From: Sporosarcina sp. FSL K6-2383
GTDB taxonomy: Bacteria; Bacillota; Bacilli; Bacillales_A; Planococcaceae
Direction of reading: 5' to 3'
Assembly (NCBI RefSeq): GCF_038618305.1
Contig: NZ_CP152017.1
Span: forward strand, 2,705,501 to 2,769,500
DNA length: 64,000 nt
This document shows, in pieces, positions 1-9,278 of this stretch. The position numbers were made by a program, and so were the translations under genes. Under the pieces are notes generated by a model. It had not been told where the DNA came from, made no database searches, and was given only the letters and a program-made list of their open reading frames with translations. Position 1 is the stretch's first letter, and the number at the start of each line of letters is the position of its first letter.

Positions 1-97
1 CCGGGCAAGAGTTTGAACACCCACTGAATTACAAATCTATTTCGCATTCATCTCGCTACCTATCAGTACAAACACATTTGCTGAATGAATTTAAAAT
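1..97 (+). repeat. Intergenic repeat copy A (left-truncated by window edge)
   Basis: Shares the core AGTTTGAACACCCACT (from about base 9) and the end TCAGTACAAA..CATTTGCTGAATGAA with copy B at 12885-13003. Only the inner part and right arm of the inverted-repeat-bounded module are present; the left part lies outside the window. It ends about 15 bases from the stop of the neighbouring minus-strand hydrolase gene, so it occupies that gene's 3' flank. No coding potential recognised. Confidence 0.75.
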
Positions 98-109
98 CCC
101 AATAATTGT

Positions 110-790
110 TCAAGATTCGAACGACTCGCCAACCCGCATAATTTTCACTGTATGATTAGTGACAAGCTTTTTAAAAACTTCTGGATTCTGCTTAATGGGC
201 GGAAATGTGTCGAAGTGAATCGGAACCGTTACTTGCGGATTCAGCAATTCCACAGCATAAGCTGCGTCCTCGGGTCCCATTGTAAAGTTATCGCCAATCG
301 GCAAGAAAGCTACATCAATCGGATGACGTTTGCCAATCATTTGCATATCACCAAAGAGTGCTGTATCCCCTGCATGATAAATTGTTTTCTCTTCCACTGT
401 CAGTAAAATACCCGCTGGCATCCCTGTATAGACGATATCATTATCCTCCGTCTCGTAGGATGAACTATGAAACGCTTGCGTAAATTTCACTGTCCCAAAA
501 TCAAAGGTACACGCTCCGCCAATACCCATGCCGTGCGTTTTCACACCCTGATTTTCAAGATAGTTAGCAAGTTCAAAGGTCGCAATAACGAGTGCATCAC
601 TTGCTTTAGCAATGGCTACTGTATCACCAACATGGTCATTATGGCCATGTGTCAGCAATATAATATTCGGCTTTTCATCACTAACAACTAGGTCCGTCAG
701 CTTATTTCCGGTAATGAACGGATCAATAAGAATGGTATTGTTGCCTGTTATTATTTTTACAACGGAATGTCCGTGATATGAAATTCGCAT
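110..790 (-). CDS. ytkL: UPF0173 metal-dependent hydrolase (YtkL-like)
   Basis: A 226-residue metallo-beta-lactamase-fold hydrolase. The metal-binding motif HGHNDH is at residues 48-53, and further family metal ligands are recognisable in HAGDT and near the C-terminal PIHFDTFP. No signal peptide is visible, so it should be cytosolic. The family is conserved in Bacillota but its physiological substrate is not settled. The start is the ATG at 790: a strong AAGGAGGT lies seven bases upstream, and a longer in-frame ATG at 808 would place that ribosome binding site inside the coding region. The gene is divergent from the M24 peptidase, with about 105 bases between them. Family assignment is firm; reaction unknown. 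Confidence 0.9.
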   Translation of the reverse strand: MRISYHGHSVVKIITGNNTILIDPFITGNKLTDLVVSDEKPNIILLTHGHNDHVGDTVAIAKASDALVIATFELANYLENQGVKTHGMGIGGACTFDFGTVKFTQAFHSSSYETEDNDIVYTGMPAGILLTVEEKTIYHAGDTALFGDMQMIGKRHPIDVAFLPIGDNFTMGPEDAAYAVELLNPQVTVPIHFDTFPPIKQNPEVFKKLVTNHTVKIMRVGESFES

Positions 791-895
791 CAAAAATACC
801 TCCTTCATTTTTATCCATAGATATAATTTTCGTTATTCAACCCAAAAACCCTCTTTTTTGATATGATTATGTTATATAAAAAGGAGGTCATTAAA

Positions 896-1993
896 GTGAG
901 TAAAGTGAAAGAAATTCAACAATATCTGCACAAAGAGAATATCGATGCTGCTTTTATTACAACACCTGACAATGTCTTTTACATTACAGGATTTCACAGT
1001 AATCCCCACGAACGATTATTAGGGGTTATGGTGTTCAAGGATGCCGAACCTTTCATCATCTGTCCATTGATGGAAGTGCCTGACGTCAAGGCGGCTGGGT
1101 GGTCTTTTGAAGCAGTTGGACATGAAGATACGCAAGATGCATGGGATGTCGTGATGTCGGCTATTCGTAGTCGTGGTGATCTTCCTGTTACTGTCGCTAT
1201 TGAAAAAGCACATTTGACCGTGGAACGCTTCGAGCGAATGGGACAACTATTGCCAAATACGACATTCAGTCGACTCGATGAACAGTTAAATACTATGCGA
1301 AATATTAAGAGTGAGGACGAGCTGATTAATTTACGAAAAGCAGCAGAGCTAGCTGATTATGCAATTACAGTTGGCTGCAAAGAAATTGCTGAAGGTAAGA
1401 CCGAGTTAGAAATACTGATGGCGATTGAGTTTGAGATGAAAAGAAAAGGTGCCGAGAAAATGTCATTCGATACGATGGTACTATCTGGACCGAAAACAGC
1501 TTCTCCACATGGCACACCAGGAGATCGTAAAATTCAGCAGGGGGATTTCATCTTATTTGACCTTGGTGTCGTCTATAACGGCTATTGTTCCGATATTACC
1601 CGAACAGTTGCTTTTGGCGAGCCAACTGAAAAAATGCGTGAAGTTTACGAAACCGTTAGACAAGCCGAACAGGCTGCAATTGATAAAGTACGACCGGGTG
1701 TCCGGGCTTTTGAAATTGATAAAGCTGCAAGGGATGTCATTGATGAGGCAGGTTATGGAGAATATTTCACACACCGCGTTGGTCACGGGTTAGGAATTTC
1801 AGTGCATGAATTCCCATCAATTACGGGGACTAATGAGCTTGAGCTTGAAGAAGGGATGGTCTTTACCATTGAACCAGGTATTTATCATCCAGCGATCACA
1901 GGTGTTCGAATCGAAGATGATGTTGTCGTTACTGCGAATGGCGTTGAAGTATTGACGAAGTTCCCGAAAGAATTACAAATTATTCAACCGTAA
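896..1993 (+). CDS. M24-family Xaa-Pro dipeptidase/aminopeptidase
   Basis: A 365-residue 'pita-bread' metallopeptidase that should release N-terminal residues preceding proline, or cleave Xaa-Pro dipeptides, in the cytosol. An N-terminal creatinase-like domain (about 1-130) is followed by the M24 domain. Metal ligands are visible in LFDLGVVYNGYCSDITRT (two Asp), in the His of VGHGLG, in the Glu of TIEPGIY and in the Glu of RIEDD. The start is GTG at 896, preceded at seven bases by AAGGAGGT (881-888). The ATG at 863 has no ribosome binding site and would put this SD inside the gene. It is monocistronic and ends at a hairpin shared with ald. PepQ-type dipeptidase and YqhT/YkvY-type peptidase are equally possible names. 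Confidence 0.9.
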   Translation: MSKVKEIQQYLHKENIDAAFITTPDNVFYITGFHSNPHERLLGVMVFKDAEPFIICPLMEVPDVKAAGWSFEAVGHEDTQDAWDVVMSAIRSRGDLPVTVAIEKAHLTVERFERMGQLLPNTTFSRLDEQLNTMRNIKSEDELINLRKAAELADYAITVGCKEIAEGKTELEILMAIEFEMKRKGAEKMSFDTMVLSGPKTASPHGTPGDRKIQQGDFILFDLGVVYNGYCSDITRTVAFGEPTEKMREVYETVRQAEQAAIDKVRPGVRAFEIDKAARDVIDEAGYGEYFTHRVGHGLGISVHEFPSITGTNELELEEGMVFTIEPGIYHPAITGVRIEDDVVVTANGVEVLTKFPKELQIIQP

Positions 1994-2001
1994 AAATAGG
2001 G

Positions 2002-2036
2002 AAAGGCTGTCCACGCGAGTTCGCGGACAGCCTTTT
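2002..2036. terminator. Bidirectional terminator between peptidase gene and ald
   Basis: The arms AAAGGCTGTCC and GGACAGCCTTT enclose a CGCG/CGCG extension with one bulged A. T-rich tails lie on both sides, so it can serve the convergent genes on each strand. Confidence 0.85.
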
Positions 2037-2050
2037 TCTTATAAATCAAG

Positions 2051-3169
2051 TTAACGGTTGAGTAATGTTTCAGCCGTTACATAGTCAATGCCTTGGTCAT
2101 CTGCTACAGCTTTGTACGTTACATGTCCCTCTAATGTATTAATACCTTTTTGTAGAGCTAAATTATCTAAACATGCTTGTTTATAACCTTTGTTAGCAAT
2201 TTGCAATGCGTAAGGCACAGTGACGTTTGTAAGTGCCATTGTCGAAGTTTGCGGAACAGCCCCTGGCATATTTGCCACTGCATAGTGAACAATACCATGT
2301 TTTTCGTATGTTGGATTATCATGTGTTGTGACACGGTCTGATGTTGCAAAAATTCCCCCTTGATCAATAGCGATATCAACAAGTACAGAGCCTGATTTCA
2401 TCGACTTCACCATATCTTCTGACACTAATTTCGGCGCTTTTGCTCCTGGAATTAGAACCGCACCGACAACAAGGTCTGAATTTTTCACAGATTCAGCGAT
2501 ATTGAATGGATTAGAAACCAGTGTTTGAATATCATTGCCGAAGATTTCATCTAAATAACGCAGACGGTCTACTGACAGATCTAGCACGGTTACCTTTGCT
2601 CCCATACCCACTGCAACTCGTGCTGCATTTGCTCCTGCTTGTCCTCCACCAATAATCGTTACTTGGCCGCGGGAAACGCCTGGTACACCGCCTAATAAAA
2701 TTCCTTTACCACCGTTCGTCTGTTGCAAATATTGTGCGCCAATCTGTGTAGCCATACGTCCTGCCACTTCGCTCATTGGTGCAAGAAGAGGCAAGGTATT
2801 ATTCGGAAGTTGAACAGTTTCGTAAGCAATCCCAATAACCTTTTTAGCAAGTAGCGCATTTGTCAGTTCCACTTCAGGCGCAAGATGCAAGTAAGTGAAT
2901 AGAATAAGCCCTTCACGGAAAAAGCCGTACTCTGAAGTAATTGGCTCTTTTACCTTCATCACCATATCGGTATCCCATGCTTGTTCCGCAGTCGCAACGA
3001 TTTGCGCACCCGATGCAATATACTGCTCATCTGTAAAGCTTGAACCGAGACCAGCCCCTGTTTCGATGAAGACTTCGTGTCCAGCTGATTTTAGAGTAAA
3101 AACTCCTGCCGGTGTCATCGCGACACGGTTTTCATTGTTCTTAATTTCTTTTGGAACCCCAATACGCAT
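2051..3169 (-). CDS. ald: Alanine dehydrogenase
   Basis: A 372-residue NAD-dependent L-alanine dehydrogenase that interconverts alanine and pyruvate plus ammonia. In spore formers it supports alanine catabolism and sporulation. It opens with the family signature [17 protein letters not shown]. The Rossmann glycine motif [10 protein letters not shown] is at residues 174-183. Lys74 (MKVKEP) and His95 (YLHLAPE) sit where the catalytic and pyruvate-binding residues of known Ald enzymes lie. Length matches the family (about 370). The ATG at 3169 has AGGGGGA upstream. It is monocistronic, convergent with the peptidase gene and divergent from the universal stress protein gene. No truncation or missing key residue. 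Confidence 0.97.
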   Translation of the reverse strand: MRIGVPKEIKNNENRVAMTPAGVFTLKSAGHEVFIETGAGLGSSFTDEQYIASGAQIVATAEQAWDTDMVMKVKEPITSEYGFFREGLILFTYLHLAPEVELTNALLAKKVIGIAYETVQLPNNTLPLLAPMSEVAGRMATQIGAQYLQQTNGGKGILLGGVPGVSRGQVTIIGGGQAGANAARVAVGMGAKVTVLDLSVDRLRYLDEIFGNDIQTLVSNPFNIAESVKNSDLVVGAVLIPGAKAPKLVSEDMVKSMKSGSVLVDIAIDQGGIFATSDRVTTHDNPTYEKHGIVHYAVANMPGAVPQTSTMALTNVTVPYALQIANKGYKQACLDNLALQKGINTLEGHVTYKAVADDQGIDYVTAETLLNR

Positions 3170-3462
3170 TGTTCTTCCCCCTAGAAAATGATTATTTCGT
3201 TGGCTACACGTTAACTTGCTGTGTAATCCAATGTTTACTTTATTCTATCAGATAGAAAATCATTTCGCTCTATTTTTCAATATTCGCAGAATACTCAATC
3301 ACACGGTTGTGCCACTCTCCTGACAAGTACCATTTATCGACAAAGTATGTAACAAAATTGTGATAACTAAACGATTCATAATAATTTATTTTATAGATTA
3401 AAAGGATTTCCGATTTTATTATCGAAGTAGTTATTATACCAATTAAGAATGGAGTGGTTTCT

Positions 3463-3912
3463 ATGACATTAGTATACAAACAAATTCTTGTTGCGGTGGA
3501 CGGATCAAAAGAATCAGAATGGGCTTTTAAAAAGGCTGTTGCTATTGCAGATCGTAACGATGCGACTTTGAACTTGATAAATATTATTGACACACGTTCC
3601 TACGCGGCTGTTGAAGCCTATGACCGATCAATTGCAGAACGGGCGCAAAAATTTGCGGAAGAGCTATTGAACGATTATAAAGTGGAGGCCGAAAAAGCGG
3701 GAGTACAAAATGTCAATATCATAGTCGAGTACGGTTCGCCTAAAACAATGATTTCACGCGATTTGTCGAAAAAGCTACAAGCAGACCTTATCATTTGTGG
3801 GGCAACAGGATTGAATGCAGTTGAACGCTTCCTCATTGGTAGTGTCTCTGAAAATATTGTCCGCTCTGCAAAATGTGATGTGCTTGTTGTACGTACAGCC
3901 GAAGAAGCGTAA
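3463..3912 (+). CDS. Universal stress protein, UspA family
   Basis: A 149-residue single Usp domain. The ATP-binding signature G-x2-G-x9-G-S appears as Gly113, Gly116 and Gly126-Ser127 (GATGLNAVERFLIGS), which places it in the nucleotide-binding subgroup. The early strand ILVAVDGS carries the usual Asp. Probably a cytosolic homodimer linked to stress or energy limitation; the specific role is unknown. The start is ATG 3463, eight bases after GGAG (3451-3454); GTG 3454 lies in the Shine-Dalgarno itself. The gene stands alone, convergent with ackA across a strong hairpin. The roughly 290-base region upstream holds no gene and no promoter I could call with confidence. Confidence 0.93.
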   Translation: MTLVYKQILVAVDGSKESEWAFKKAVAIADRNDATLNLINIIDTRSYAAVEAYDRSIAERAQKFAEELLNDYKVEAEKAGVQNVNIIVEYGSPKTMISRDLSKKLQADLIICGATGLNAVERFLIGSVSENIVRSAKCDVLVVRTAEEA

Positions 3913-3922
3913 TGAAAAAATG

Positions 3923-3960
3923 AAAAGAGTTACCCGACATATTCGCCGGGTAACTCTTTT
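3923..3960. terminator. Bidirectional terminator between usp and ackA
   Basis: Perfect 14-bp stem AAAAGAGTTACCCG / CGGGTAACTCTTTT with a 10-base loop and A/T tracts on both sides. Confidence 0.9.
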
Positions 3961-3970
3961 TAATTAACAC

Positions 3971-5161
3971 TTATAATCCCGCAACTCGAATCGTATCGCG
4001 GGCAATCATGATTTCTTCGTTAGTTGGGATCACCAATACCTTCACAGGTGAGTGTGGGAAGCTGATATAAACTTCCTTTCCTCTTATGTTATTCAAATCC
4101 GGATCGAAATACACGCCCATAAATTCAAGACCTTCGAGCACCTTCCGACGAATAACATCACTGTTTTCACCAATTCCCGCTGTGAAAATGATTGCGTCGA
4201 CACCGCCCATTCGCGCTGCATAGGACCCGATATATTTATGGATCTTGTCGGCAAATACATCTAATGCAAGCTGCGCACGGCTATTGCCCTTCGATGCCTC
4301 AATTTCAATATCACGTAAATCACTTGAAAAACCTGAAACAGCAAGCATACCCGACTCTTTATTCAATATATTGAGCACTTCTTCTACCGATTTTCCCGTC
4401 TGCTCCATAATATAAGGAATCAGCGCCGGATCGATGTCACCCGAGCGTGTTCCCATCGTTAAACCCGCAAGCGGTGTAAAGCCCATCGACGTATCAAGTG
4501 ACCGACCACCTTCAACAGCCGCAAGACTCGCACCGTTTCCTAAATGACAAGAGATAAGTCGCGTGCGTTCAAGAGGACGATTCAATAGTACCGCCGCACG
4601 CTCCGTTACATACTTATGACTCGTCCCATGAAATCCATATTTCCGTATACCATATTTTTCATAATATTCATACGGTAGCGGATAGAGAAACGAACTTTCC
4701 GGCATCGTCTGATGAAAAGCTGTGTCAAAAACAGCAACAGCTGGTACAGATGGCAAAGCCTTTTGAAATTCTCTAATACCGATAATATTAGCTGGGTTAT
4801 GGAGCGGTGCAAGGTTAGAAAGTTCCTCAAGTTTTAATAGGACTTCTTCAGTAATTAATACAGAATCACTAAACACTTCCCCACCGTGAACAACACGGTG
4901 ACCAATCCCATCGATTTCATCGAAAGAGCGAACAATTCCTTCGTCCAAAAGCATAGCCAAAAGTATGCTCACTGCATCAGCATGATTGTGGATATCCTGA
5001 ATTTTTTCTACTTTACCTTGTTCTGATTTCATTGTAAAAATAGAATCAGAAAGACCAATTCGTTCAATTTGTCCTTTTGCAACTACATGTTCATTCTTCA
5101 TTTGAAGAAGCTGAAACTTTAGAGACGAACTACCTGCGTTAATCGCTAAAATGTTTTGCAT
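3971..5161 (-). CDS. ackA: Acetate kinase
   Basis: A 396-residue acetate kinase (acetyl phosphate + ADP to acetate + ATP), the last step of acetate overflow. Signatures seen: [12 protein letters not shown] at the N-terminus, [21 protein letters not shown], and GAGIGEN-type residues near the C-terminus (FTAGIGENS). Length fits the family. The GTG at 5164 and the ATG at 5161 are adjacent; ATG is chosen because it gives eight bases from ATGAGG. It lies 53 bases downstream of the ytxK-like gene with no terminator between, so ytxK-ackA is probably one transcript, as in B. subtilis. I looked for a CcpA cre site in the short upstream gap and found no good match. Confidence 0.96.
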   Translation of the reverse strand: MQNILAINAGSSSLKFQLLQMKNEHVVAKGQIERIGLSDSIFTMKSEQGKVEKIQDIHNHADAVSILLAMLLDEGIVRSFDEIDGIGHRVVHGGEVFSDSVLITEEVLLKLEELSNLAPLHNPANIIGIREFQKALPSVPAVAVFDTAFHQTMPESSFLYPLPYEYYEKYGIRKYGFHGTSHKYVTERAAVLLNRPLERTRLISCHLGNGASLAAVEGGRSLDTSMGFTPLAGLTMGTRSGDIDPALIPYIMEQTGKSVEEVLNILNKESGMLAVSGFSSDLRDIEIEASKGNSRAQLALDVFADKIHKYIGSYAARMGGVDAIIFTAGIGENSDVIRRKVLEGLEFMGVYFDPDLNNIRGKEVYISFPHSPVKVLVIPTNEEIMIARDTIRVAGL

Positions 5162-5214
5162 CACTCATGCCTCATTTCAACTATATACTTGGTGTAACTT
5201 TAATTAAGACTTAC

Positions 5215-6126
5215 TTATTCTGTAGCCCACATATCAATCTTTTGAAGAAATAGTGCCATGGCACGCTTATCTGTCATGTTGGGAACCTTCGCAAGCATGA
5301 CGTCTGGTGTTGCAATAATTTCTGAAGAAGGCTTTTGTAAAACGACAATGCTTTTTGCATGTGTCGAACTTTTAAATAATGAATCCGGCAGCTGAATGAC
5401 AGCTCGAATAATGGTTTGTTTTTTCAAAAACGGGTGCAATAAAGGTGACTGTTCAGAGTCAAACAAATTTGCCGGGACAATAAATAATCCATGACCACCC
5501 GGTTTTGTATGGTTCATTGATTGTTCGATAAAGAGATGATGTGCATAAGCATGCCCTTCAGCCGGCATCAATGCGTAATTCAATGCATTCTCATCATCTG
5601 GATAATACCCCACAGGTACATCACAGACGGTAATATCTACGGGATCGACAAGTAAAGGACGCAGAGCATCCTGAACGTAAAATGTCACGGGATGTTCAAG
5701 GACTTCTGCTACAACTGCAGCTAATCGGATAAGTATATCGTCGATTTCAACCGCTGTCGCCGTTACTCCGTTGCCGATTGCATTCATAACGGTGTACAGC
5801 AAATTACCCGTCCCTGCCGCTGGATCCAGTACCGTCAAATTATGCCCATCTACCGTCAATTTATTAGCAATATGTCCGATTAACATTCCAATCGAATCGG
5901 GGGTCATCTGATGATGTGGTTGAGCATTTTGCTTCATTCCCTTAAGGATAGCAAGCTGAATTCCTCTACGGATATCTTCTTTTGATACAGACTCCGATAG
6001 GCTAGGACCACCTTCACCTGAAAGCCAGTGTTCGCACGCCCCAATAATCGCTTCTAAATAAAGCTGATCGGATGTTTCTGCATATGTATCAATAAATGAA
6101 AATACTTTTTCTGTATCTGTTGTCAT
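5215..6126 (-). CDS. ytxK: Class I SAM-dependent DNA-methylase-like protein (YtxK)
   Basis: A 303-residue protein related to N6-adenine DNA methyltransferases. The SAM motif DPAAGTGN is at residues 101-108. The position of the catalytic (D/N)PPY motif reads DVPVGYY (about 169-175), so the canonical proline pair is degenerate and target-base methylation is doubtful. An alpha-helical N-terminal domain (about 1-95) precedes the methylase fold, and no specificity subunit lies nearby, so it is not an active restriction system on this evidence. Upstream of ackA in the same orientation, as in B. subtilis. The ATG at 6126 follows AGGGATAGGAA. Function unknown; perhaps an RNA or protein methylase, or a non-enzymatic regulator. 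Confidence 0.85.
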   Translation of the reverse strand: MTTDTEKVFSFIDTYAETSDQLYLEAIIGACEHWLSGEGGPSLSESVSKEDIRRGIQLAILKGMKQNAQPHHQMTPDSIGMLIGHIANKLTVDGHNLTVLDPAAGTGNLLYTVMNAIGNGVTATAVEIDDILIRLAAVVAEVLEHPVTFYVQDALRPLLVDPVDITVCDVPVGYYPDDENALNYALMPAEGHAYAHHLFIEQSMNHTKPGGHGLFIVPANLFDSEQSPLLHPFLKKQTIIRAVIQLPDSLFKSSTHAKSIVVLQKPSSEIIATPDVMLAKVPNMTDKRAMALFLQKIDMWATE

Positions 6127-6146
6127 TTCCTATCCCTCTATCGACA

Positions 6147-6172
6147 AAACCCACCCGTCACCGAGTGGGTTT
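6147..6172 (-). terminator. Terminator after tpx
   Basis: AAACCCACCCG / CGAGTGGGTTT hairpin with one mismatch, followed on the minus strand by TTTT. It separates tpx from ytxK-ackA. Confidence 0.75.
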
Positions 6173-6178
6173 CAGTAA

Positions 6179-6685
6179 TTAGTTTTTTAACTGGTTAACG
6201 GCTTCAATTGCTTTATCATAATCAGGGTGATCTGTATTTTCAGGTACATATTGGACATATGTAACTTTATCGTTTTTATCGATAACAAAAATGGATCGTG
6301 TCAGTAGACGAAGTTCTTCAATAACCGCGCCATACGCTTCTCCAAATGACAAATCACGGTGATCAGATAATGTTTGAACATTTGCAATGCCTTCTGCTGC
6401 ACACCATCTTGCTTGTGCAAACGGTAAATCTACTGAAATCGTCAAAATTTGGACATCATCGCCAAGTGATGCAGCCTCTTCGTTGAATTTGCGTGTTTGC
6501 GTTGAACAAACACCTGTATCGATTGAAGGTACAACACTGATAAGACGGATTTTGCCTTTTGAATCAGCCAGTGTAACCGGGCTTAAATCATTTGCAAGTA
6601 CTGTAAAATCAGGCGCTGTATCACCTACTGCAACTTCTTTACCGAGTAATGTAACAGGATTATTCTTGAATGTAACGTTAGCCAT
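6179..6685 (-). CDS. tpx: Thiol peroxidase
   Basis: A 168-residue atypical 2-Cys peroxiredoxin that reduces peroxides with thioredoxin as donor. The peroxidatic Cys60 sits in [15 protein letters not shown] and the resolving Cys95 in [11 protein letters not shown]; the 35-residue spacing matches Tpx (Cys61/Cys95 in E. coli). No export signal. The start is ATG 6685 behind AAAGGAGGC; the longer frame to 6754 has no better site. It follows the RDD gene with a 43-base gap and ends at its own terminator. Very likely thioredoxin-dependent Tpx. Confidence 0.96.
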   Translation of the reverse strand: MANVTFKNNPVTLLGKEVAVGDTAPDFTVLANDLSPVTLADSKGKIRLISVVPSIDTGVCSTQTRKFNEEAASLGDDVQILTISVDLPFAQARWCAAEGIANVQTLSDHRDLSFGEAYGAVIEELRLLTRSIFVIDKNDKVTYVQYVPENTDHPDYDKAIEAVNQLKN

Positions 6686-6728
6686 TAAGACGCCTCCTTT
6701 TTCTTTCTCCATCATACTAAATCGCAGT

Positions 6729-7307
6729 CTACTCTTGCAACTGTTGTCCCTCAAGCTGTTGGCGTTGACCTATGTGTAGCTCTTTTTCATAGACAAACTC
6801 AAACTCAACGACTGTGTCCGCAAAAACATCATGCAAAGCCTCTTTTTTAGGCATGAACAAGACTAGCAAATAGGGCACCACAAGCATTTTTGAAATGAAT
6901 CTACCAAAGACTTCACGGAACAGGACAGCCCCCCATGTTAACGGTGCACCATTCTTCGCCACAACTTTTATGCCCATAATCATTTTGCCTACAGTCTGCC
7001 CAAATAATTTCGTCATAAGCGCAAAATAGAGTAACAACAACAGTAGTGCCGTCACTTTGTAAGGGCTAAATAATAAAAATGACGGGTTGTTAATATCGAT
7101 ACCCACCACTCTAAAAATGGGTTTAATGAGGATTCCACTGATTGCATAAAGGACAAGCAGATCGATGGTATACGCCCAGAAACGAGTCCAAAATCCGGCA
7201 TATTTTGCCCTAAAATGCTCTGTTTGAATAGTTGGAGAGTCTACAACTGATTTCACTGTAATAGGCTGTTCCGGTAGATTCGGTGGTTGTTCGATATACT
7301 CTGACAT
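6729..7307 (-). CDS. yteJ: RDD-family membrane protein (YteJ)
   Basis: A 192-residue integral membrane protein. A hydrophilic proline-rich N-terminus (about 1-35) precedes the RDD signature ([17 protein letters not shown], with conserved Arg and Asp), then three or more hydrophobic segments (about 46-65, 80-102 and 130-150). The function of most RDD proteins is unknown; some take part in ion or small-molecule transport. It starts 14 bases downstream of sppA in the same orientation, the same pairing as B. subtilis sppA-yteJ, where the two genes act together against lantibiotic stress. The pairing here suggests a related envelope-stress role. Confidence 0.88.
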   Translation of the reverse strand: MSEYIEQPPNLPEQPITVKSVVDSPTIQTEHFRAKYAGFWTRFWAYTIDLLVLYAISGILIKPIFRVVGIDINNPSFLLFSPYKVTALLLLLLYFALMTKLFGQTVGKMIMGIKVVAKNGAPLTWGAVLFREVFGRFISKMLVVPYLLVLFMPKKEALHDVFADTVVEFEFVYEKELHIGQRQQLEGQQLQE

Positions 7308-7321
7308 ATGCTCACTCCCCC

Positions 7322-8335
7322 TTATCTTTCACCATACAAATACATCATTCGTGGGGCATTGTAATCAGACAGCAATTTACCGATTAATTCCGATTCGATA
7401 TTGCTTCCGAATAAGTTACTGGCTTTCACACTAAAAATCGAACCCCAACTATCGAGTGTTGTATATTCAAATACAGTCGCGTCTTGAAGGTTATAATCTT
7501 CTTTCATAGCTATAATGACATCATCAACTTTGCCGATACCATCTGCCAGTCCAGCTTCAATCGCTTGGCGCCCATTCATAATTCGGCCGTCTGCCACAGC
7601 CTTGACCTGTGCCTCAGTCATCCCACGACCTTCTTCAATGATATCCACAAAGCGTTCATACGAATCATTAATCATTTCTTGTAGCATCACTCGTTCTTCA
7701 TCTTTCATTTCACGTGATCCGCTCATGATATCTTTGTATGGTCCTGTTTTGATGGTATTAAAATCAATGCCGTATTTTTCAGCCAGTTTTGCGTAGTTGA
7801 CACTTTCCATAATGACACCGATTGACCCTGTAATTGTTTCACGATTGACAAATATTTTATCTGCCGGTGCTGCTACATAATATCCTCCCGAAGCAGCCAT
7901 GCCTCCCATTGAAACATAGAGTGGAATTTCTCTAGTCAGTTGAATTTCACGAATAGCGTCGTAGATATCTGCCGACTCGACAACTCCACCACCAGGTGAA
8001 TTCACTTTGAGAACAACACCTTTGACACTTTCATCCCCACGAATCTCATCTAATTGGTTCATAAAAAATTGATGATTATAGCCTACTGGTTGAAATATCG
8101 ATGATGAATTTCCTAAATCTTGAATAACTCCATCGAGTGTAAGGACAGCGATTTTCTCCCTACCCACACCCTCTTCCAATATGTTTTCACTATATCCCGA
8201 TGTCGATGTCGCCAACATCTCTTCAAAAAAACTATTAAAATCTCTTGTAAATATGTACGATAGCGAATTGACACCTATTGATACAAAAACAAGTGCTGCC
8301 GTGGCGATGATAGCGATCCATCGTTTCATTGTCAT
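7322..8335 (-). CDS. sppA: Signal peptide peptidase SppA
   Basis: A 337-residue membrane-anchored serine protease of family S49 that degrades leftover signal peptides. An N-terminal membrane segment (about 5-23) is followed by the Clp-like protease fold. The catalytic Ser149 is in MAASGGYY and the general base Lys201 in GPYKDIMS; the 52-residue spacing is the same as Ser147/Lys199 of B. subtilis SppA. NSPGGG (about 112-117) forms the substrate groove. The start is ATG 8335, eight bases after AAGGAGG; a second ATG at 8329 is too far from that site. Co-directional with yteJ just downstream. Confidence 0.95.
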   Translation of the reverse strand: MTMKRWIAIIATAALVFVSIGVNSLSYIFTRDFNSFFEEMLATSTSGYSENILEEGVGREKIAVLTLDGVIQDLGNSSSIFQPVGYNHQFFMNQLDEIRGDESVKGVVLKVNSPGGGVVESADIYDAIREIQLTREIPLYVSMGGMAASGGYYVAAPADKIFVNRETITGSIGVIMESVNYAKLAEKYGIDFNTIKTGPYKDIMSGSREMKDEERVMLQEMINDSYERFVDIIEEGRGMTEAQVKAVADGRIMNGRQAIEAGLADGIGKVDDVIIAMKEDYNLQDATVFEYTTLDSWGSIFSVKASNLFGSNIESELIGKLLSDYNAPRMMYLYGER

Positions 8336-8440
8336 TTACGATTCCTCCTTTTTTCTTACATCACTCTATACGTTTGAAAGTCCAAAATGTTTCACTTCCG
8401 TGTTAAGATAAAGATACCTCATTCGGAAGGAGCAAAACTA

Positions 8441-9241
8441 ATGACAGAGCGGATGAACATTTATATTTACAGTAAGCACGACAAAGACTCACTCGATAAA
8501 AAATCGAAGGTCGAAGAAGCACTCATCCACGAGGGCTTTACGATGACTGAAAATGACCAAGAGGCCAATATTATCATCAGTATCGGTAGTGACGGTTCTT
8601 TTTTACAAGCAGTCCGTAAAACCGGTTTTCGACAGGACTGCTTATATGCCGGACTATCACTAACCGGCAAGCATGGACTATACTGCGATTTTCATTATAA
8701 CAATCTTTACGAAATGACGCAGGCTATTCACCAAGAAAAACTCGAGGTAAGAAGATACCCACTTATCGAAGTGACGATTGACAATCACCAACCATTCTAT
8801 TGCTTGAATGAATTCAGTATTCGCTCAAACATTCTTCGAACGTTTGCACTTGATGTTATTATTGACGACAAATTATTCGAAGCTTTTCTTGGAGATGGTC
8901 TAATCATTTCAACACCTACAGGTAGCACAGCTTATAATAAATCTGTTAAAGGTGCAGTTGTTGACCCTTTACTGCCTTGTTTCCAAGTAAGCGAACTAGC
9001 ATCTGTCAATAACAATAAATACCGAACACTCGGCTCTTCATTTATTATGAGTGGCAGCAGAAAACTACAACTTAAAATACACCAAGATGGCAATACATTC
9101 CCTTCGATGGCTGCTGATAACGAAGCACTCGGTATTCGCCAAGTTGAACATGTGGAAATTCGGTTAAGCGAAAAAACAATTAAAACTGTAAAACTGAAAG
9201 ATAATTCATTTTGGGAAAAAGTACAGCGTATTTATTTATGA
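8441..9241 (+). CDS. nadK2: NAD kinase (second paralogue type, NadK2/YtdI)
   Basis: A 266-residue ATP/polyphosphate-NAD kinase that makes NADP. The diacylglycerol-kinase-like GGDG motif appears as GSDGSF at 49-54. The substrate loop carries NEFSIRS and the glycine-rich second domain carries GLIISTPTGSTAYNKS. Length and motif wording fit the Bacillus NadK2 group, although the first Gly of GGDG is shifted by Ser at the second position. The start is ATG 8441, eight bases after GGAAGGAG; the frame is open further upstream but without a site. Monocistronic, sharing a terminator with the convergent transporter gene. Confidence 0.94.
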   Translation: MTERMNIYIYSKHDKDSLDKKSKVEEALIHEGFTMTENDQEANIIISIGSDGSFLQAVRKTGFRQDCLYAGLSLTGKHGLYCDFHYNNLYEMTQAIHQEKLEVRRYPLIEVTIDNHQPFYCLNEFSIRSNILRTFALDVIIDDKLFEAFLGDGLIISTPTGSTAYNKSVKGAVVDPLLPCFQVSELASVNNNKYRTLGSSFIMSGSRKLQLKIHQDGNTFPSMAADNEALGIRQVEHVEIRLSEKTIKTVKLKDNSFWEKVQRIYL

Positions 9242-9242
9242 T

Positions 9243-9278
9243 AAAGAAGAGCCATCCAATTATAGGAGGCTCTTCTTT
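9243..9278. terminator. Bidirectional terminator overlapping the end of rarD
   Basis: AAAGAAGAGCC / GGCTCTTCTTT, a perfect 11-bp stem. The right arm encodes the last residues of the convergent RarD-type gene, whose stop codon (9260-9262) lies in the loop. Confidence 0.88.

Noticed and set aside
5162..5214. Possible CcpA cre site before ackA
   Set aside because: The gap is short and no sequence fits the cre pattern well enough; TGTAACTTTAATTA-like matches lack the central CG.
5215..6126. Restriction-modification system
   Set aside because: Only a lone methylase-like protein with a degenerate catalytic motif; no endonuclease or specificity gene nearby.
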